Origin: Phycisphaerae bacterium
GTDB taxonomy: Bacteria; Planctomycetota; Phycisphaerae; Sedimentisphaerales; UBA12454
Length of the DNA stretch: 64,000 bases
Reading direction: 5' to 3'
Assembly: GCA_041652575.1 (NCBI GenBank)
Contig: JBAZHC010000006.1
Coordinates: forward strand, 109,463-173,462
The notes under the pieces were generated by a model. That model did no database searches. It saw nothing but the letters and a program-made list of their open reading frames with translations, and was not told the origin of the DNA. The first letter of the stretch is position 1. Each line of letters starts with the position of its first letter. A program made the position numbers and the translations under genes. This document shows, in pieces, positions 50,378 to 59,105 of this stretch.

Positions 50378-51088
50378 ATGGCTTACAAAAGCATAATTAC
50401 TTATTTGGATATCGTAAAACGAGAAGATATTAACCTCCAGCGGGGAATGAATTTCCGAATCAAACCTAATTATTCAATAATATTAATGAGCGTAAGACGC
50501 GGCGCTCCATACAAGGACAGTTGGCATCCAGACACCGGCTTACTCGAATATGAGGGTCACGATGAGCCAAGACGAGCAGGTAACAATCCAAAAAAGAAGG
50601 ATCAGCCGTTAAAAAACCCGAGTGGTACGCTAACTGATAATGGAAAATTCTTTGAAGCTGTTATTGACTACAAAGAGAAAAAACGAAAACCTGAATTAGT
50701 TCAGGTATATGAAAAAATCTCATCTGGTATATGGTGCGATAGAGGAAAATATGAACTGATTGATGCCAAAATTGTTTCCGATGGCGGCAGAAAAGTTTGC
50801 AGATTTTTCCTAAGGCCTGCAAAAGCTATTTTTAAGAGAGAACCATTTCTTAAAGTAACTCGTGCGATTCCAACACAAGTTAAAGTTGAGGTTTGGAAAC
50901 GAGACCAAGGAAAATGTGTTATTTGCGGCAAAAAAGATAATCTTCATTTTGACCATGATGTACCTTATTCCAAAGGCGGCAGCAGCATAACTGCAAAAAA
51001 TGTTAGACTCCTTTGCGCAAGACACAACTTATCTAAATCTGATAAGATAATGTCTCTTGCCCCGTGGTTTACTGTTCTTGTAGGGTGA
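50378..51088 (+). CDS. HNH endonuclease-domain protein
   Basis: 236 aa. The last 75 residues hold an HNH domain: KRDQGKCVICGKKDNLHFDHDVPYSKGG, the second His/Asn and a CARHNL finger, so two zinc-binding pairs and the HxD core are visible. The first 150 residues are not recognised and may bind DNA or partners. Lower GC content than neighbouring housekeeping genes and its place near a truncated methyltransferase point to a restriction or mobile-element origin. Whether it was once the nuclease of that system cannot be told from sequence. Confidence 0.85.
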   Translation: MAYKSIITYLDIVKREDINLQRGMNFRIKPNYSIILMSVRRGAPYKDSWHPDTGLLEYEGHDEPRRAGNNPKKKDQPLKNPSGTLTDNGKFFEAVIDYKEKKRKPELVQVYEKISSGIWCDRGKYELIDAKIVSDGGRKVCRFFLRPAKAIFKREPFLKVTRAIPTQVKVEVWKRDQGKCVICGKKDNLHFDHDVPYSKGGSSITAKNVRLLCARHNLSKSDKIMSLAPWFTVLVG

Positions 51089-51131
51089 TCCGATATGTAA
51101 ACAACCATAATAAAACTGCCACGTCCGGAAG

Positions 51132-51152
51132 CCCCCAACTTCATGTTGAGGG
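51132..51152 (+). terminator. Weak terminator after the HNH gene
   Basis: CCCCCAAC (51132-51139) and GTTGAGGG (51145-51152) pair except for one mismatch, loop TTCAT, followed by TTAACCCCTTTTATT. It lies 44 nt after the stop. Confidence 0.45.
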
Positions 51153-51188
51153 TTAACCCCTTTTATTCATATTAAGTTTTTTATTGTC

Positions 51189-51428
51189 TCATTTATCAAG
51201 TTGCTTCTCAATAGCATTTATAATTTCCTCATAATACGTAGCGATATTCCTTGCTTCATTGGCATTTGAACATTCTTCGATAATGCACGGCTCTGATGTT
51301 ACGCCAGTTTCCATATATTCTGCTGTGTCTAACCAAACTTCTTGTCTTGCTTGTAGTCCCTCGATAATTTGTCCGACCATCAGTCTTGGCAATTTTAATG
51401 TAACGATTCTATCTTTCATGATTCCCAT
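51189..51428 (-). CDS. Small protein of unknown function
   Basis: 79 aa (Met4 at 51419 is an alternative start). It has a beta strand then helices: RIVTLKLPRLMVGQIIEGLQARQEVW and a C-terminal helix ATYYEEIINAIEKQL. No family is known to me. Two bases after the stop of the 81-aa gene upstream, so translation is probably coupled; the pair forms a small operon in an accessory region. Confidence 0.55.
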   Translation of the reverse strand: MGIMKDRIVTLKLPRLMVGQIIEGLQARQEVWLDTAEYMETGVTSEPCIIEECSNANEARNIATYYEEIINAIEKQLDK

Positions 51429-51430
51429 AT

Positions 51431-51676
51431 TTATAATCCGAGCTCACCATCTTCGATATTCGCAGCGGCCGCAAGGGCTAAAGCATTTTTAAGAATAAAA
51501 CTTCCATAATTCTTAACAACTTCAATCAATGTTTCAGTACCCTGTTTTGTCCAATCTCCGTTTATACAAAGCAATCCTGCGAGTATATCCCAATCAATCT
51601 CATTATTCTTATCAGTTGCTTTGGCAACATAAGTTTGATACTCAGACCGAATCTCTTTTATATCAATATCTTCCAT
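51431..51676 (-). CDS. Small protein of unknown function
   Basis: 81 aa. The central part (WDILAGLLCINGDWTKQGTETLIEVVKNYGSFILKNALALA) is helical, and the end IEDGELGL is acidic. I recall this pattern from uncharacterised proteins in mobile regions but cannot name a family. AAAGGA lies 7 nt before the ATG, a good ribosome site. It is upstream of the 79-aa gene. Confidence 0.6.
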   Translation of the reverse strand: MEDIDIKEIRSEYQTYVAKATDKNNEIDWDILAGLLCINGDWTKQGTETLIEVVKNYGSFILKNALALAAAANIEDGELGL

Positions 51677-51730
51677 ATTAAAATCCTTTCATTGGTTATG
51701 TTAAGGGGTGCTACTTATAAGTCGACTACC

Positions 51731-52522
51731 CTAAGGTAGCAATATATGAAACTTATCCGCTTTTGGTAAAACAATGGCCCTATCTCCCCTCTTTATCTTA
51801 ATAAGCAAAAACGCACGAGGTTGTTTTTCTTTTAAAACTCTTAATATATCAAAAAACAAAGTTCCTTGTGTCTTATCTGCGAAACCGTGTGCTTTACCTA
51901 AAGAATTTTTTTTGCTAACGCCTGCGATACTAAACGGCTGACAGGGAAAGCCTGCAACAAGAATGTCATGATCAGGAATGTCAGCTTCATTAATTTTCGT
52001 AATATCACCGGCTGGCCATTCTCCAAAATTTTCGTGATATGTGATTTGGCATTGTCGGTCCCATTCTGATGAAAAGACACACTTTGCGCCACATTTTTCA
52101 AAGGCAAGTCGCATCCCGCCAATTCCGGCAAAAAGATCAATAAATGTAAGTTGTTTCTTTGATGGGCTAAGACTGAAAATGTGGCTATCAATTCGCTCAA
52201 GATAAATTTTGTCGCCGATTTGTAGGTTATGATAACGAGCAAATTTCTTTATCTCTGGTCTTCGCCTGAATAGTTTCTTGTCTTTTGGAATATCAGTTTT
52301 TATAGTCTTGTTTATACCAGATAAATTAAGAGTTAATTTTTTTAAGCCTTCGCCTTTCCTCTTGCTGGATGAGCCGAGAGCATCTCTGGGAATAAGACCA
52401 CCAATCAATTTACCAACACGAATATTGCCCTGGGTTAGTAGTTCATGTGTAACATTAAGAACCGCTACATTCGTATTATTTGTGTTTTCTTTTGGTAAAC
52501 AAATCACACAGAAAAACTCCAT
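51731..52522 (-). pseudogene. Truncated C5-cytosine DNA methyltransferase
   Basis: 263 aa. After an N-terminal domain of about 125 residues the methyltransferase core begins with motif I (FIDLFAGIGGMRLAFE), then motif IV (GFPCQPFSIAG, catalytic Cys) and reaches RAFLL, where motif VI (ENV) should follow. Instead the sequence goes on as IKIKRGDRAIV and ends at 51731. Motif VI's Glu, motif VIII, the target-recognition domain and motifs IX-X are absent, so it should be inactive. The break looks like a deletion junction. It is 11 nt downstream of an XRE gene. Confidence 0.85.
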
Positions 52523-52533
52523 TCATTTATAAT

Positions 52534-52740
52534 TTAAAATAATTCCTTGATACTGACTTTTAATGCCTTTGCGATTTTTTCAATGTTCTCCAGAGTGATA
52601 TTTTTTTCGGCCCTCTCGATCATTCCAATATAAGTTCGATGAACACCCGCTCTATCTGCAAGTTCTTCCTGCGAAATATGTTGCTTAGTTCTCTCTTCTC
52701 TGATTTTTTGCCCAAATTTAATTAGAATTTGTTTTTTCAT
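52534..52740 (-). CDS. XRE-family regulator, possible restriction-modification controller
   Basis: 68 aa helix-turn-helix: FGQKIREERTKQHISQEELADRAGVHRTYIGMIERAEKN, then a dimer helix to the end. Size and position (immediately upstream of a methyltransferase on the same strand) match C-proteins of restriction-modification systems, although those are not the only short XRE proteins. With the methyltransferase broken, the system is probably dead. Confidence 0.85.
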   Translation of the reverse strand: MKKQILIKFGQKIREERTKQHISQEELADRAGVHRTYIGMIERAEKNITLENIEKIAKALKVSIKELF

Positions 52741-52802
52741 AAATATCGTTCCGAATATTGGTTGCAGTTTGGTTGTAGTATAGAGGCTTGCTAACTATCG
52801 TT

Positions 52803-53741
52803 CTACATACTATAGTTAGCATCTTTGGTTTGTTTCTGAACCCGTTTTTTGTATTTTCGCAGGTTCTCATTCAATAAAAACGTTCTGAACGGCTCATTCT
52901 TAAAGCATGGAAAATTCAAAGGTGCGTAATTCTCCTCGCCGGCCTGTAAAACAAACTTATCCCTCGCAAATGCCGCGATAATCCTGTTCTCGGGACTGTC
53001 AGGCAGGCGAAACGATACCGCCTTGCCGTTGGCAAGCTGATATTTGGCCAAACAAAAATAACCGTTTTTCTCGCGTTTAACGGTAACGCCGATATAGCCC
53101 GATGAGTTTTCGCGTATTATATTCAGCCCGATTTGTCTTTTCGTCAGAAAACGCAGGTTCTCGTTCAGTAAAAAACTCCTGAAAGGTTCATACTTAAAGC
53201 ATGGAAAATTCAAAGGTGCATATTCCTCCTCCCCTGCCTGCAAAACAAACTTATCCCTCGCAAATGCCGCGATAATCCTGTTCTCGGGACTGTCAGGCAA
53301 ACGGAACACTCGCCCTTTGCCGTTGGCCAGCTTAAAGTTGGCCAGACAAAAATAGCCGTCTTTTTTGCGATTAATGGAGACGCCGATATAGCCCGAAGTG
53401 TTTTTACATATTTTGTTAAGGCCGTTTTGCCTGTATGTTGCAAAACGCAGATTGCATCGGCGGTTATCGAGCGGGTCCCTGTTCTTATGGTCAACAATCT
53501 GACCATCCTTGGCATTCATTACGAAACGCGAAAGAAAAACATGCCTGCTCGGCTTTTTGCCGAAAACAATCGCAGGGCAGCGTCCGGCATGACACACTAT
53601 TCCGATAATTCCCTTATTGTACTTTTTCGGAAACTCGATGTATTTATTAAAGATTCTCGAATAAATGTCCGGGTCAACTTTGACGATACTGCCTTTAATT
53701 TTGAACATCACGTAATCAACTTTTTTCTTTGGTAATGACAT
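52803..53741 (-). CDS. HNH/AP2-like protein with a 98-residue tandem duplication
   Basis: 312 aa. The N-terminal third has an HNH_3-like core (FVMNAKDGQIVDHKNRDPLD then NRRCNLRFATYRQN), as in free-standing homing endonucleases. Two units follow, at about residues 108-205 and 206-303, each beginning NTSGYIGVS or NSSGYIGVT and containing GYFCLA, FRLPDSPENRIIAAFARDKF and NFPCFK, an AP2-like DNA-binding pattern. The copies lie 294 bp apart in DNA and long stretches are identical, so the duplication is recent. It may bind a longer target than a single unit. Confidence 0.85.
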   Translation of the reverse strand: MSLPKKKVDYVMFKIKGSIVKVDPDIYSRIFNKYIEFPKKYNKGIIGIVCHAGRCPAIVFGKKPSRHVFLSRFVMNAKDGQIVDHKNRDPLDNRRCNLRFATYRQNGLNKICKNTSGYIGVSINRKKDGYFCLANFKLANGKGRVFRLPDSPENRIIAAFARDKFVLQAGEEEYAPLNFPCFKYEPFRSFLLNENLRFLTKRQIGLNIIRENSSGYIGVTVKREKNGYFCLAKYQLANGKAVSFRLPDSPENRIIAAFARDKFVLQAGEENYAPLNFPCFKNEPFRTFLLNENLRKYKKRVQKQTKDANYSM

Positions 53742-54080
53742 AATAGGACTCCGAGGAAAAATTAAGATTTAAGATTTAAAAATGAGAATTGAGATTTGTT
53801 TGAGTTAATAGTTTTCTAAATTGTTAACTAATCACTTAATTTGTATGGGTATTTTACCATATTTTAAATAAAAATCAAGTAAAATCTCCATTTTTTTGTA
53901 AAAAGGAGGGATTAGGATTTTTGGCATAAAATCTTTTACGCAAATTTACAATTTTACCTATTTTAACTAAAGATTTTCAAGCTGCCTTCCCGATAGACTG
54001 TATATCTTGCCTAACTTAACAAGTTAACAGGAAAAATTAGGAAATTTGAAATAACCGCATCTTATTTGGAGAATTGAGTT
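53742..54080. other. AT-rich gap between the island and the B12-fold gene
   Basis: 339 nt with no gene. It has short AAGATTTAAGATTT repeats (53765-53778), GGAGGG near 53905, and a TTAAC-AA-GTTAA dyad near 54018-54029 upstream of the next gene. No clear promoter was identified. Confidence 0.5.
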
Positions 54081-54806
54081 ATGTTGAATGAAATTTTTCT
54101 GCAAAGGTATTTACAAGCGTTACTTACAGGCGATCGTCGAAGTTGCAGAGAGGTTATAGAGGATGTTTTGCATAACAATAATGCGTCCATAGTTGGGGTT
54201 TACAGTGAGGTAATCTGGCCTATGATGCTTGAAATTGAGAAGTTATCTCGTTCTGACACAATAACATCGGTTCAGGAGCATTTGGCAACACGGATAAACC
54301 GCACAATAATAGACCAGCTTCAGAACAAGCTGCCTAAATTGCCGCAGAATGAGAAAAAGGTGGTTATCTGCAGTTCTCTAAAGGAGATAAGCGAGCTTGG
54401 CGGTCAGATGATTACGGATATGTTTGAAAGTGCCGGCTGGGATGTGAGGTTCATCGGCGGCGGGCTAACTAATGATGACATATTGTCTTATATACACGAG
54501 TTTAGTCCTGAGGTTCTTGTAATTTACGGAACGGACCCGACGGAGACGCCGGAAGTCCGCAAGATAATCGACAGGATAAGAGGGATAAACGCCTGGCCGG
54601 ATATGAAAATAATGCTGTGCGGCGGGGTTTTCGGCAGAGCCGAGGGCCTTTGGGAAGAAATCGGGGCAAACCTTTACGCTGAAACACCCGCGGAGGCGGT
54701 CGAAGCGGCTACAAGTGAAAAGCCTGTTATAGAGCCAGTAAGAACGATAAATCGCAGAAAGAGAAAATACGAGCTGTGTGCCAAAGGCGGTGTGCATAAA
54801 AAATAG
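54081..54806 (+). CDS. B12-binding-fold protein lacking the cobalt-ligand His
   Basis: 241 aa. Residues 1-85 form a helical cap-like domain as in corrinoid proteins (VIWPMMLEIEKL). The Rossmann-like B12 domain (about 95-215) has SELGGQMITDMFESAGWDVRFIGGGLTNDDIL, VLVIYGTDPTE and MLCGGVFGRAEGLWEEIGAN. In the family a DxHxxG loop gives the lower cobalt ligand; here the place reads SLKEISELG, with no Asp-x-His. It may bind cobalamin with its own base on, or have lost it. GGAG precedes the ATG by 9 nt. It ends in a strong terminator. Confidence 0.8.
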   Translation: MLNEIFLQRYLQALLTGDRRSCREVIEDVLHNNNASIVGVYSEVIWPMMLEIEKLSRSDTITSVQEHLATRINRTIIDQLQNKLPKLPQNEKKVVICSSLKEISELGGQMITDMFESAGWDVRFIGGGLTNDDILSYIHEFSPEVLVIYGTDPTETPEVRKIIDRIRGINAWPDMKIMLCGGVFGRAEGLWEEIGANLYAETPAEAVEAATSEKPVIEPVRTINRRKRKYELCAKGGVHKK

Positions 54807-54845
54807 GACAATACTTTCTTTTTTGCGTTAATTTCGCTAGGGGGC

Positions 54846-54875
54846 AAATCCGCTGCAAAGCAGCGGATTTTTTTT
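54846..54875 (+). terminator. Strong Rho-independent terminator
   Basis: AAATCCGCTGC (54846-54856) and GCAGCGGATTT (54860-54870) form a perfect 11-bp stem with an AAA loop, followed by TTTTT. It ends the B12-fold gene. Confidence 0.95.
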
Positions 54876-54920
54876 GAGATTTTTCGGGATTTGGCGGCAA
54901 AGCTGTGTTTTACGCAGGGC

Positions 54921-54949
54921 TTGAGTTTGCCAATGTAAAACTGTATAAT
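54921..54949 (+). promoter_or_regulatory. Promoter of the subtilase gene
   Basis: TTGAGT (54921-54926), 17 nt, TATAAT (54944-54949). Transcription would begin near 54956, 38 nt before the ATG. Confidence 0.6.
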
Positions 54950-54993
54950 ATAGAAAGCACGGGTAATTAAGCAGGAATCGCGGAAAAAGGAAA

Positions 54994-57531
54994 ATGACAC
55001 AGGGGAATTTGCATATCAAAAGTTCATTGCCGAGTTCGGCAATATATAAAACTCCAATAATAAGAACGCTGGCCATTCTGATAATATTTGCGGGAGTTTT
55101 ATCGGCTGCGGAGGATTGCAACTGCGAAAAACCGGCGTCAACGAATACTATCGAAAGCAAACTTACAGACCCCAATGAAATTTACAAAGGTTTCGAGCTG
55201 GGCAGCGAAAAAGTCAAAGTTATCGTCAATCTTAAAAAACCGGAAATGCTGGTCAGGAAAACTGTCAACTGGCAATCGAAAGATTCGCTAAAGCGGCTGC
55301 ACGGTGAAGTAAGAAATCGCCAGGATAAACTAATCGGGACTTTCAGGGCAAAGGAATTCGGGCTTCGTCATCGTTTTGAAAATCAGGCTGGTTTCTCCTG
55401 CGAAGTTACGCCTGAAGCGCTGGATAAATTATTAAACGACCCGAACGTCGAGTCGATAGAGCCGGTGTTTATTCTCGAAAAACATCTGGCGCAGGGCATA
55501 CCGCTGATAAACGGCACGGTGTACCGCTCGACATATAACGGTCAGGGCACGGCAATCGCAATTTGCGATACCGGAGTCGATTATACTCATCCGATGCTGG
55601 GCGGGGGCGGATTTCCGAACGGTAAAATTATAGGCGGATACGATTTCGGCGACGACGATTCCGACCCGTTTCCAACAGACGCACACGGGACGTGCTGTGC
55701 CGGTATCGCGGCGGGAGATATCGGCAGCGTAGGCGATTATATCGGAGGCGTCGCTTACGGCGCTAAAATTTATGCGATGAAAGTAGAAGACAGCTCCGGC
55801 TATATTTACAATGACAGCATAATCGCGGCGTGGAACTGGTGCGTGAGCCATAAAAACGATAATCCATCGTATCCTATTCTGGTAATCAGTGTCAGTCTGG
55901 GCGGCGGACGATACTACAGCACGTGCGACGGCTCGAACAGTTCGCTGGCGACCGCTGCGAATAATGCCGTCGCGGCAGGGATTACGATTCTCGTATCTTC
56001 GGGCAACGACGGCTACTGCGATTCGATAGCAAGTCCGGCGTGTCTGAGTAATACAATTTCGGTAGGCGCTGTTTATGACGCGGCGTTCGGAATATACCAG
56101 CCCTGCGTCAGTTCGGCATCATGCGCGACCAAATATTCAACAGCCGGATGTACTACCGGATGGTACTGTATCGACACAACGGCGGCGGACAAGGTAACAT
56201 CTTATTCGAACACCGCTTCGTTTCTGGATATACTTGCGCCTTCAAACAAGGCTTATACTACGGATATGGTCGGTTCGGCCGGCTATTCGAGCGGCGATTA
56301 TTATTCATCTTTCGGCGGAACGTCAACGGCGTGTCCTTATTCGGCGGGTGCGGCGGCGTGTCTGCAATCGGCCGCTAAAGTAATTACGGGAAATTATCTA
56401 ACGCCGAGCCAGGTTAAATCCATCCTGATTTCAACGGGCAATAATGTAACCGACACAAAGATTTCAATTACCAAGCCGCGCATCAATCTGGGCAACGCAA
56501 TTGAAAGCATAGATATAACTCCGAATCCCTGCGAAGAAGTTATGATAGGAACGGGAACGTCGAGCTGGGGCTTTCCAATGTACACCTATTATCACGACAG
56601 CAGAACACAGGTGATATATCAGGCAAGCGAAATCGGCTCTGCGGGCAGCATCACAAGCCTTGCGCTTTATGTAACAACTATACCCGGGCAGGTGATGAAC
56701 AACTGGACAATTCGAATGAAACAAACAACGCTGAATACTTACAGCAGCTGTTCGTTTGATTCGACGGGCTGGACGACAGTTTATCAGGCTAATGAATCGC
56801 AGGGCGGGACGGGATGGCGGACTTTTACTTTTTCGACACCATTTCTATATAACGGGACAGATAATCTGATGGTCGATTTCAGCCATAATAACAGTTCCTA
56901 TACCACCAACGGCTATTGCAGATATTCGACGCCCGGCGGGACCAGGAGCGTTTACGCGTTTTCCGACAGCGTTTACGGCGACCCGCTGAACTGGTCCGGA
57001 AGCACTTTGCCGAGGACGTATTGCGGGACTTATGTGCCGAATGTTCTGTTTACGGTTTGCCCACCGACGATTGCCGCACCGGTTCTCGGCGCAGAACCAA
57101 ATATAACGGCGGGACTTTGCAATACAATTTCCTGGGGCACGGTTTCCGCCGCTGATAATTATTACGCACAATGCTCGGCCGACCCATGCTTTTCTGTAAT
57201 CGACAGCAACAGCGGCTGGATAACGGCGACAAGTTACCAATTCTGCAATCTCGACATTGGTCAGCAATACTGGTACCGAGCTAAAGCCAGAAATACTTCA
57301 TTGGATATCGAAGGCGAATGGTCAAATACGGTTTCGTCGCGTCAGTGCGGCACGCCGGGAGATTTCGAGCCAGACTGCGATGTGGACTGGGCCGACCTTG
57401 CGGTATTGGGCGAACAATGGCTTCAATCGCCGGGCACACCATCGGCGGATATATGGCCGCCGCCAGCGGGCGACGGTATAGTCAATTTCTTCGACCTTGC
57501 CGAACTGGCAAACCACTGGATGCAGTATTAA
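54994..57531 (+). CDS. Secreted subtilisin-like serine protease with dockerin-like tail
   Basis: 845 aa. Signal peptide to about 39, an inhibitor-like propeptide (about 70-160), then the S8 catalytic triad: Asp192 (ICDTGVDYTHP), His231 (DAHGTCCAGIAAG), Ser444 (GTSTACPYSAG), with the oxyanion Asn in VSSGNDGYC. After about 500 come beta domains (adhesion or fibronectin-III-like, ending NTVSSRQCG). Two dockerin-like units, DCDVDWADLAVLGEQWLQ and DGIVNFFDLAELANHWMQ, close the protein. Several Cys pairs suggest disulfides. The same C-terminal pattern is in the surface protein at 614-3985; no cohesin partner is in the window. Confidence 0.93.
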   Translation: MTQGNLHIKSSLPSSAIYKTPIIRTLAILIIFAGVLSAAEDCNCEKPASTNTIESKLTDPNEIYKGFELGSEKVKVIVNLKKPEMLVRKTVNWQSKDSLKRLHGEVRNRQDKLIGTFRAKEFGLRHRFENQAGFSCEVTPEALDKLLNDPNVESIEPVFILEKHLAQGIPLINGTVYRSTYNGQGTAIAICDTGVDYTHPMLGGGGFPNGKIIGGYDFGDDDSDPFPTDAHGTCCAGIAAGDIGSVGDYIGGVAYGAKIYAMKVEDSSGYIYNDSIIAAWNWCVSHKNDNPSYPILVISVSLGGGRYYSTCDGSNSSLATAANNAVAAGITILVSSGNDGYCDSIASPACLSNTISVGAVYDAAFGIYQPCVSSASCATKYSTAGCTTGWYCIDTTAADKVTSYSNTASFLDILAPSNKAYTTDMVGSAGYSSGDYYSSFGGTSTACPYSAGAAACLQSAAKVITGNYLTPSQVKSILISTGNNVTDTKISITKPRINLGNAIESIDITPNPCEEVMIGTGTSSWGFPMYTYYHDSRTQVIYQASEIGSAGSITSLALYVTTIPGQVMNNWTIRMKQTTLNTYSSCSFDSTGWTTVYQANESQGGTGWRTFTFSTPFLYNGTDNLMVDFSHNNSSYTTNGYCRYSTPGGTRSVYAFSDSVYGDPLNWSGSTLPRTYCGTYVPNVLFTVCPPTIAAPVLGAEPNITAGLCNTISWGTVSAADNYYAQCSADPCFSVIDSNSGWITATSYQFCNLDIGQQYWYRAKARNTSLDIEGEWSNTVSSRQCGTPGDFEPDCDVDWADLAVLGEQWLQSPGTPSADIWPPPAGDGIVNFFDLAELANHWMQY

Positions 57532-57617
57532 ACATATCAAAATTGTCAAATCCAACGAACTGCCTTGACCGCAACGGGCCAGAAAGTATAATCAGGTATC
57601 TTCGAAAGGAACAAAAG

Positions 57618-59102
57618 ATGTTTTTTATAGGTTACGACGCAGGCAGTTCATCGGTAAAGGCATCGCTTCTTGACGGGCAGAGCGGAAAAATTATCGCTTC
57701 GGCGACAAGCCCGAAAAAAGAGCTTGAAATTATCGCGGCCAAAGCCGGCTGGGCCGAACAGAATCCGGAAATATGGTGGGAGAATATAAAAAAGGCGACG
57801 GCGGAACTACTGGCGGCTTCAAAAGTAAATCCGGCAGATATAAAAGCTATCGGAATTTCGTACCAGATGCACGGACTTGTGCTGGTCGATAAAAATAAAC
57901 AACTGCTGCGCGACGCGATTATCTGGTGCGACAGCAGAGCGGTTCCAATCGGAGAAAAAGCGGCAAAAGAAATCGGCGAACAAAAATGCCTGCAGACACT
58001 TCTTAATCTGCCGGGGAATTTTACGGCGACGAGACTGAAATGGATAAAAGATAACCAGCCGGATATTTATAAAAAAATATTCAAGGCGATACTGCCCGGC
58101 GAATATATCGCGATGAAGATGAGCGACAGGATAGTAACCACGCCGGGAGGTCTTTCCGAACATATTATGTGGGATGCCAGTAAAGGCGGGCCGGCGGATA
58201 TTATGCTGGACTACTTCGGATTCGAAAAAGATTTTTACGCGGAGGTGCTGCCGAGTTTTTCAGAACAGGGCGAACTGACGGCAAAAGCAGCAGATGAACT
58301 CGGATTAAAAGCGGGTACGAAAATTACATACCGCGGAGGCGACCAGCCGAATAACGCACTTTCATTAAATGTTCTTAATCCCGGCGAAATAGCGGCAACT
58401 GCGGGAACGAGCGGTGTCGTTTACGGAATTACAGACAAGCCGGTGTACGACGGCAAATCACGGGTTAATACTTTTGTTAATGTAAATTACAGCAAGACCG
58501 CACCGAGATACGGCGTATTGCTTTGCGTAAGCGGAACGGGAATTTTGAACAGCTGGCTTCGAAAAAATGTTGCAGATAATATCGACTATCACGCGATGAA
58601 TGAACTTGCCGCCAAGGCGCCAATCGGCAGTGACGGGCTTGTGATACTGCCATTCGGCAACGGGGCCGAAAGGACGCTTGAAAATAAAGATTTCGGCGCA
58701 CAAATCAGCGGCCTGAGATTCAACACACATACCAAGCAGCATTTACTGCGGGCAGGTCAGGAAGGCATTGTATTCGCATTGAATTTCGGCCTGCAGATAA
58801 TGCACGGTATCGGCGTAAAGGTCAGTAAGGTTCGGGCGGGAGACGCGAATATGTTTTTGAGTCCGCTGTTCGGCAAGGCGTTCGCGTGCGTTACGGACGC
58901 GGTGGTTGAACTTTATAATACAGACGGTTCTGCAGGTGCAGCAAGAGGCGCAGGAATCGGACTCGGCTTTTATAAGGATTTTTCACAGGCTTTCGCGGGA
59001 CTGAAAAGCACAAGAACCATAGAGCCTGACAAAAAATTATCGCAGCAATATAAAGAAGCTTATGAAAACTGGCTTGATGCAATGAAAAAGATAACAGGTT
59101 AG
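57618..59102 (+). CDS. xylB: Xylulokinase (FGGY family)
   Basis: 494 aa from ATG 57618, chosen because AAAGGA lies 7 nt upstream and the family motif GYDAGSSSVKASLL follows directly; a longer frame from 57318 overlaps the protease and lacks support. FGGY motifs: GISYQMHGLVLVD, IWCDSRA, the active-site RGGDQPNNALSL and a C-terminal GAGIGLGF. It phosphorylates D-xylulose, or possibly another pentulose. The CDP-alcohol phosphatidyltransferase gene starts 3 nt later in the same operon. No xylose isomerase or transporter is in the window. Confidence 0.92.
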   Translation: MFFIGYDAGSSSVKASLLDGQSGKIIASATSPKKELEIIAAKAGWAEQNPEIWWENIKKATAELLAASKVNPADIKAIGISYQMHGLVLVDKNKQLLRDAIIWCDSRAVPIGEKAAKEIGEQKCLQTLLNLPGNFTATRLKWIKDNQPDIYKKIFKAILPGEYIAMKMSDRIVTTPGGLSEHIMWDASKGGPADIMLDYFGFEKDFYAEVLPSFSEQGELTAKAADELGLKAGTKITYRGGDQPNNALSLNVLNPGEIAATAGTSGVVYGITDKPVYDGKSRVNTFVNVNYSKTAPRYGVLLCVSGTGILNSWLRKNVADNIDYHAMNELAAKAPIGSDGLVILPFGNGAERTLENKDFGAQISGLRFNTHTKQHLLRAGQEGIVFALNFGLQIMHGIGVKVSKVRAGDANMFLSPLFGKAFACVTDAVVELYNTDGSAGAARGAGIGLGFYKDFSQAFAGLKSTRTIEPDKKLSQQYKEAYENWLDAMKKITG

Positions 59103-59105
59103 CAG

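Noticed and set aside
51726..51739. CTACCCTAAGGTAG resembles the homing-site core in 23S rRNA (CCTAAGGTAG)
   Set aside because: Ten matching bases with no rRNA around them; probably coincidence.
57318..57617. Upstream extension of xylB overlapping the protease
   Set aside because: Family alignment and AAAGGA site both place the start at 57618.
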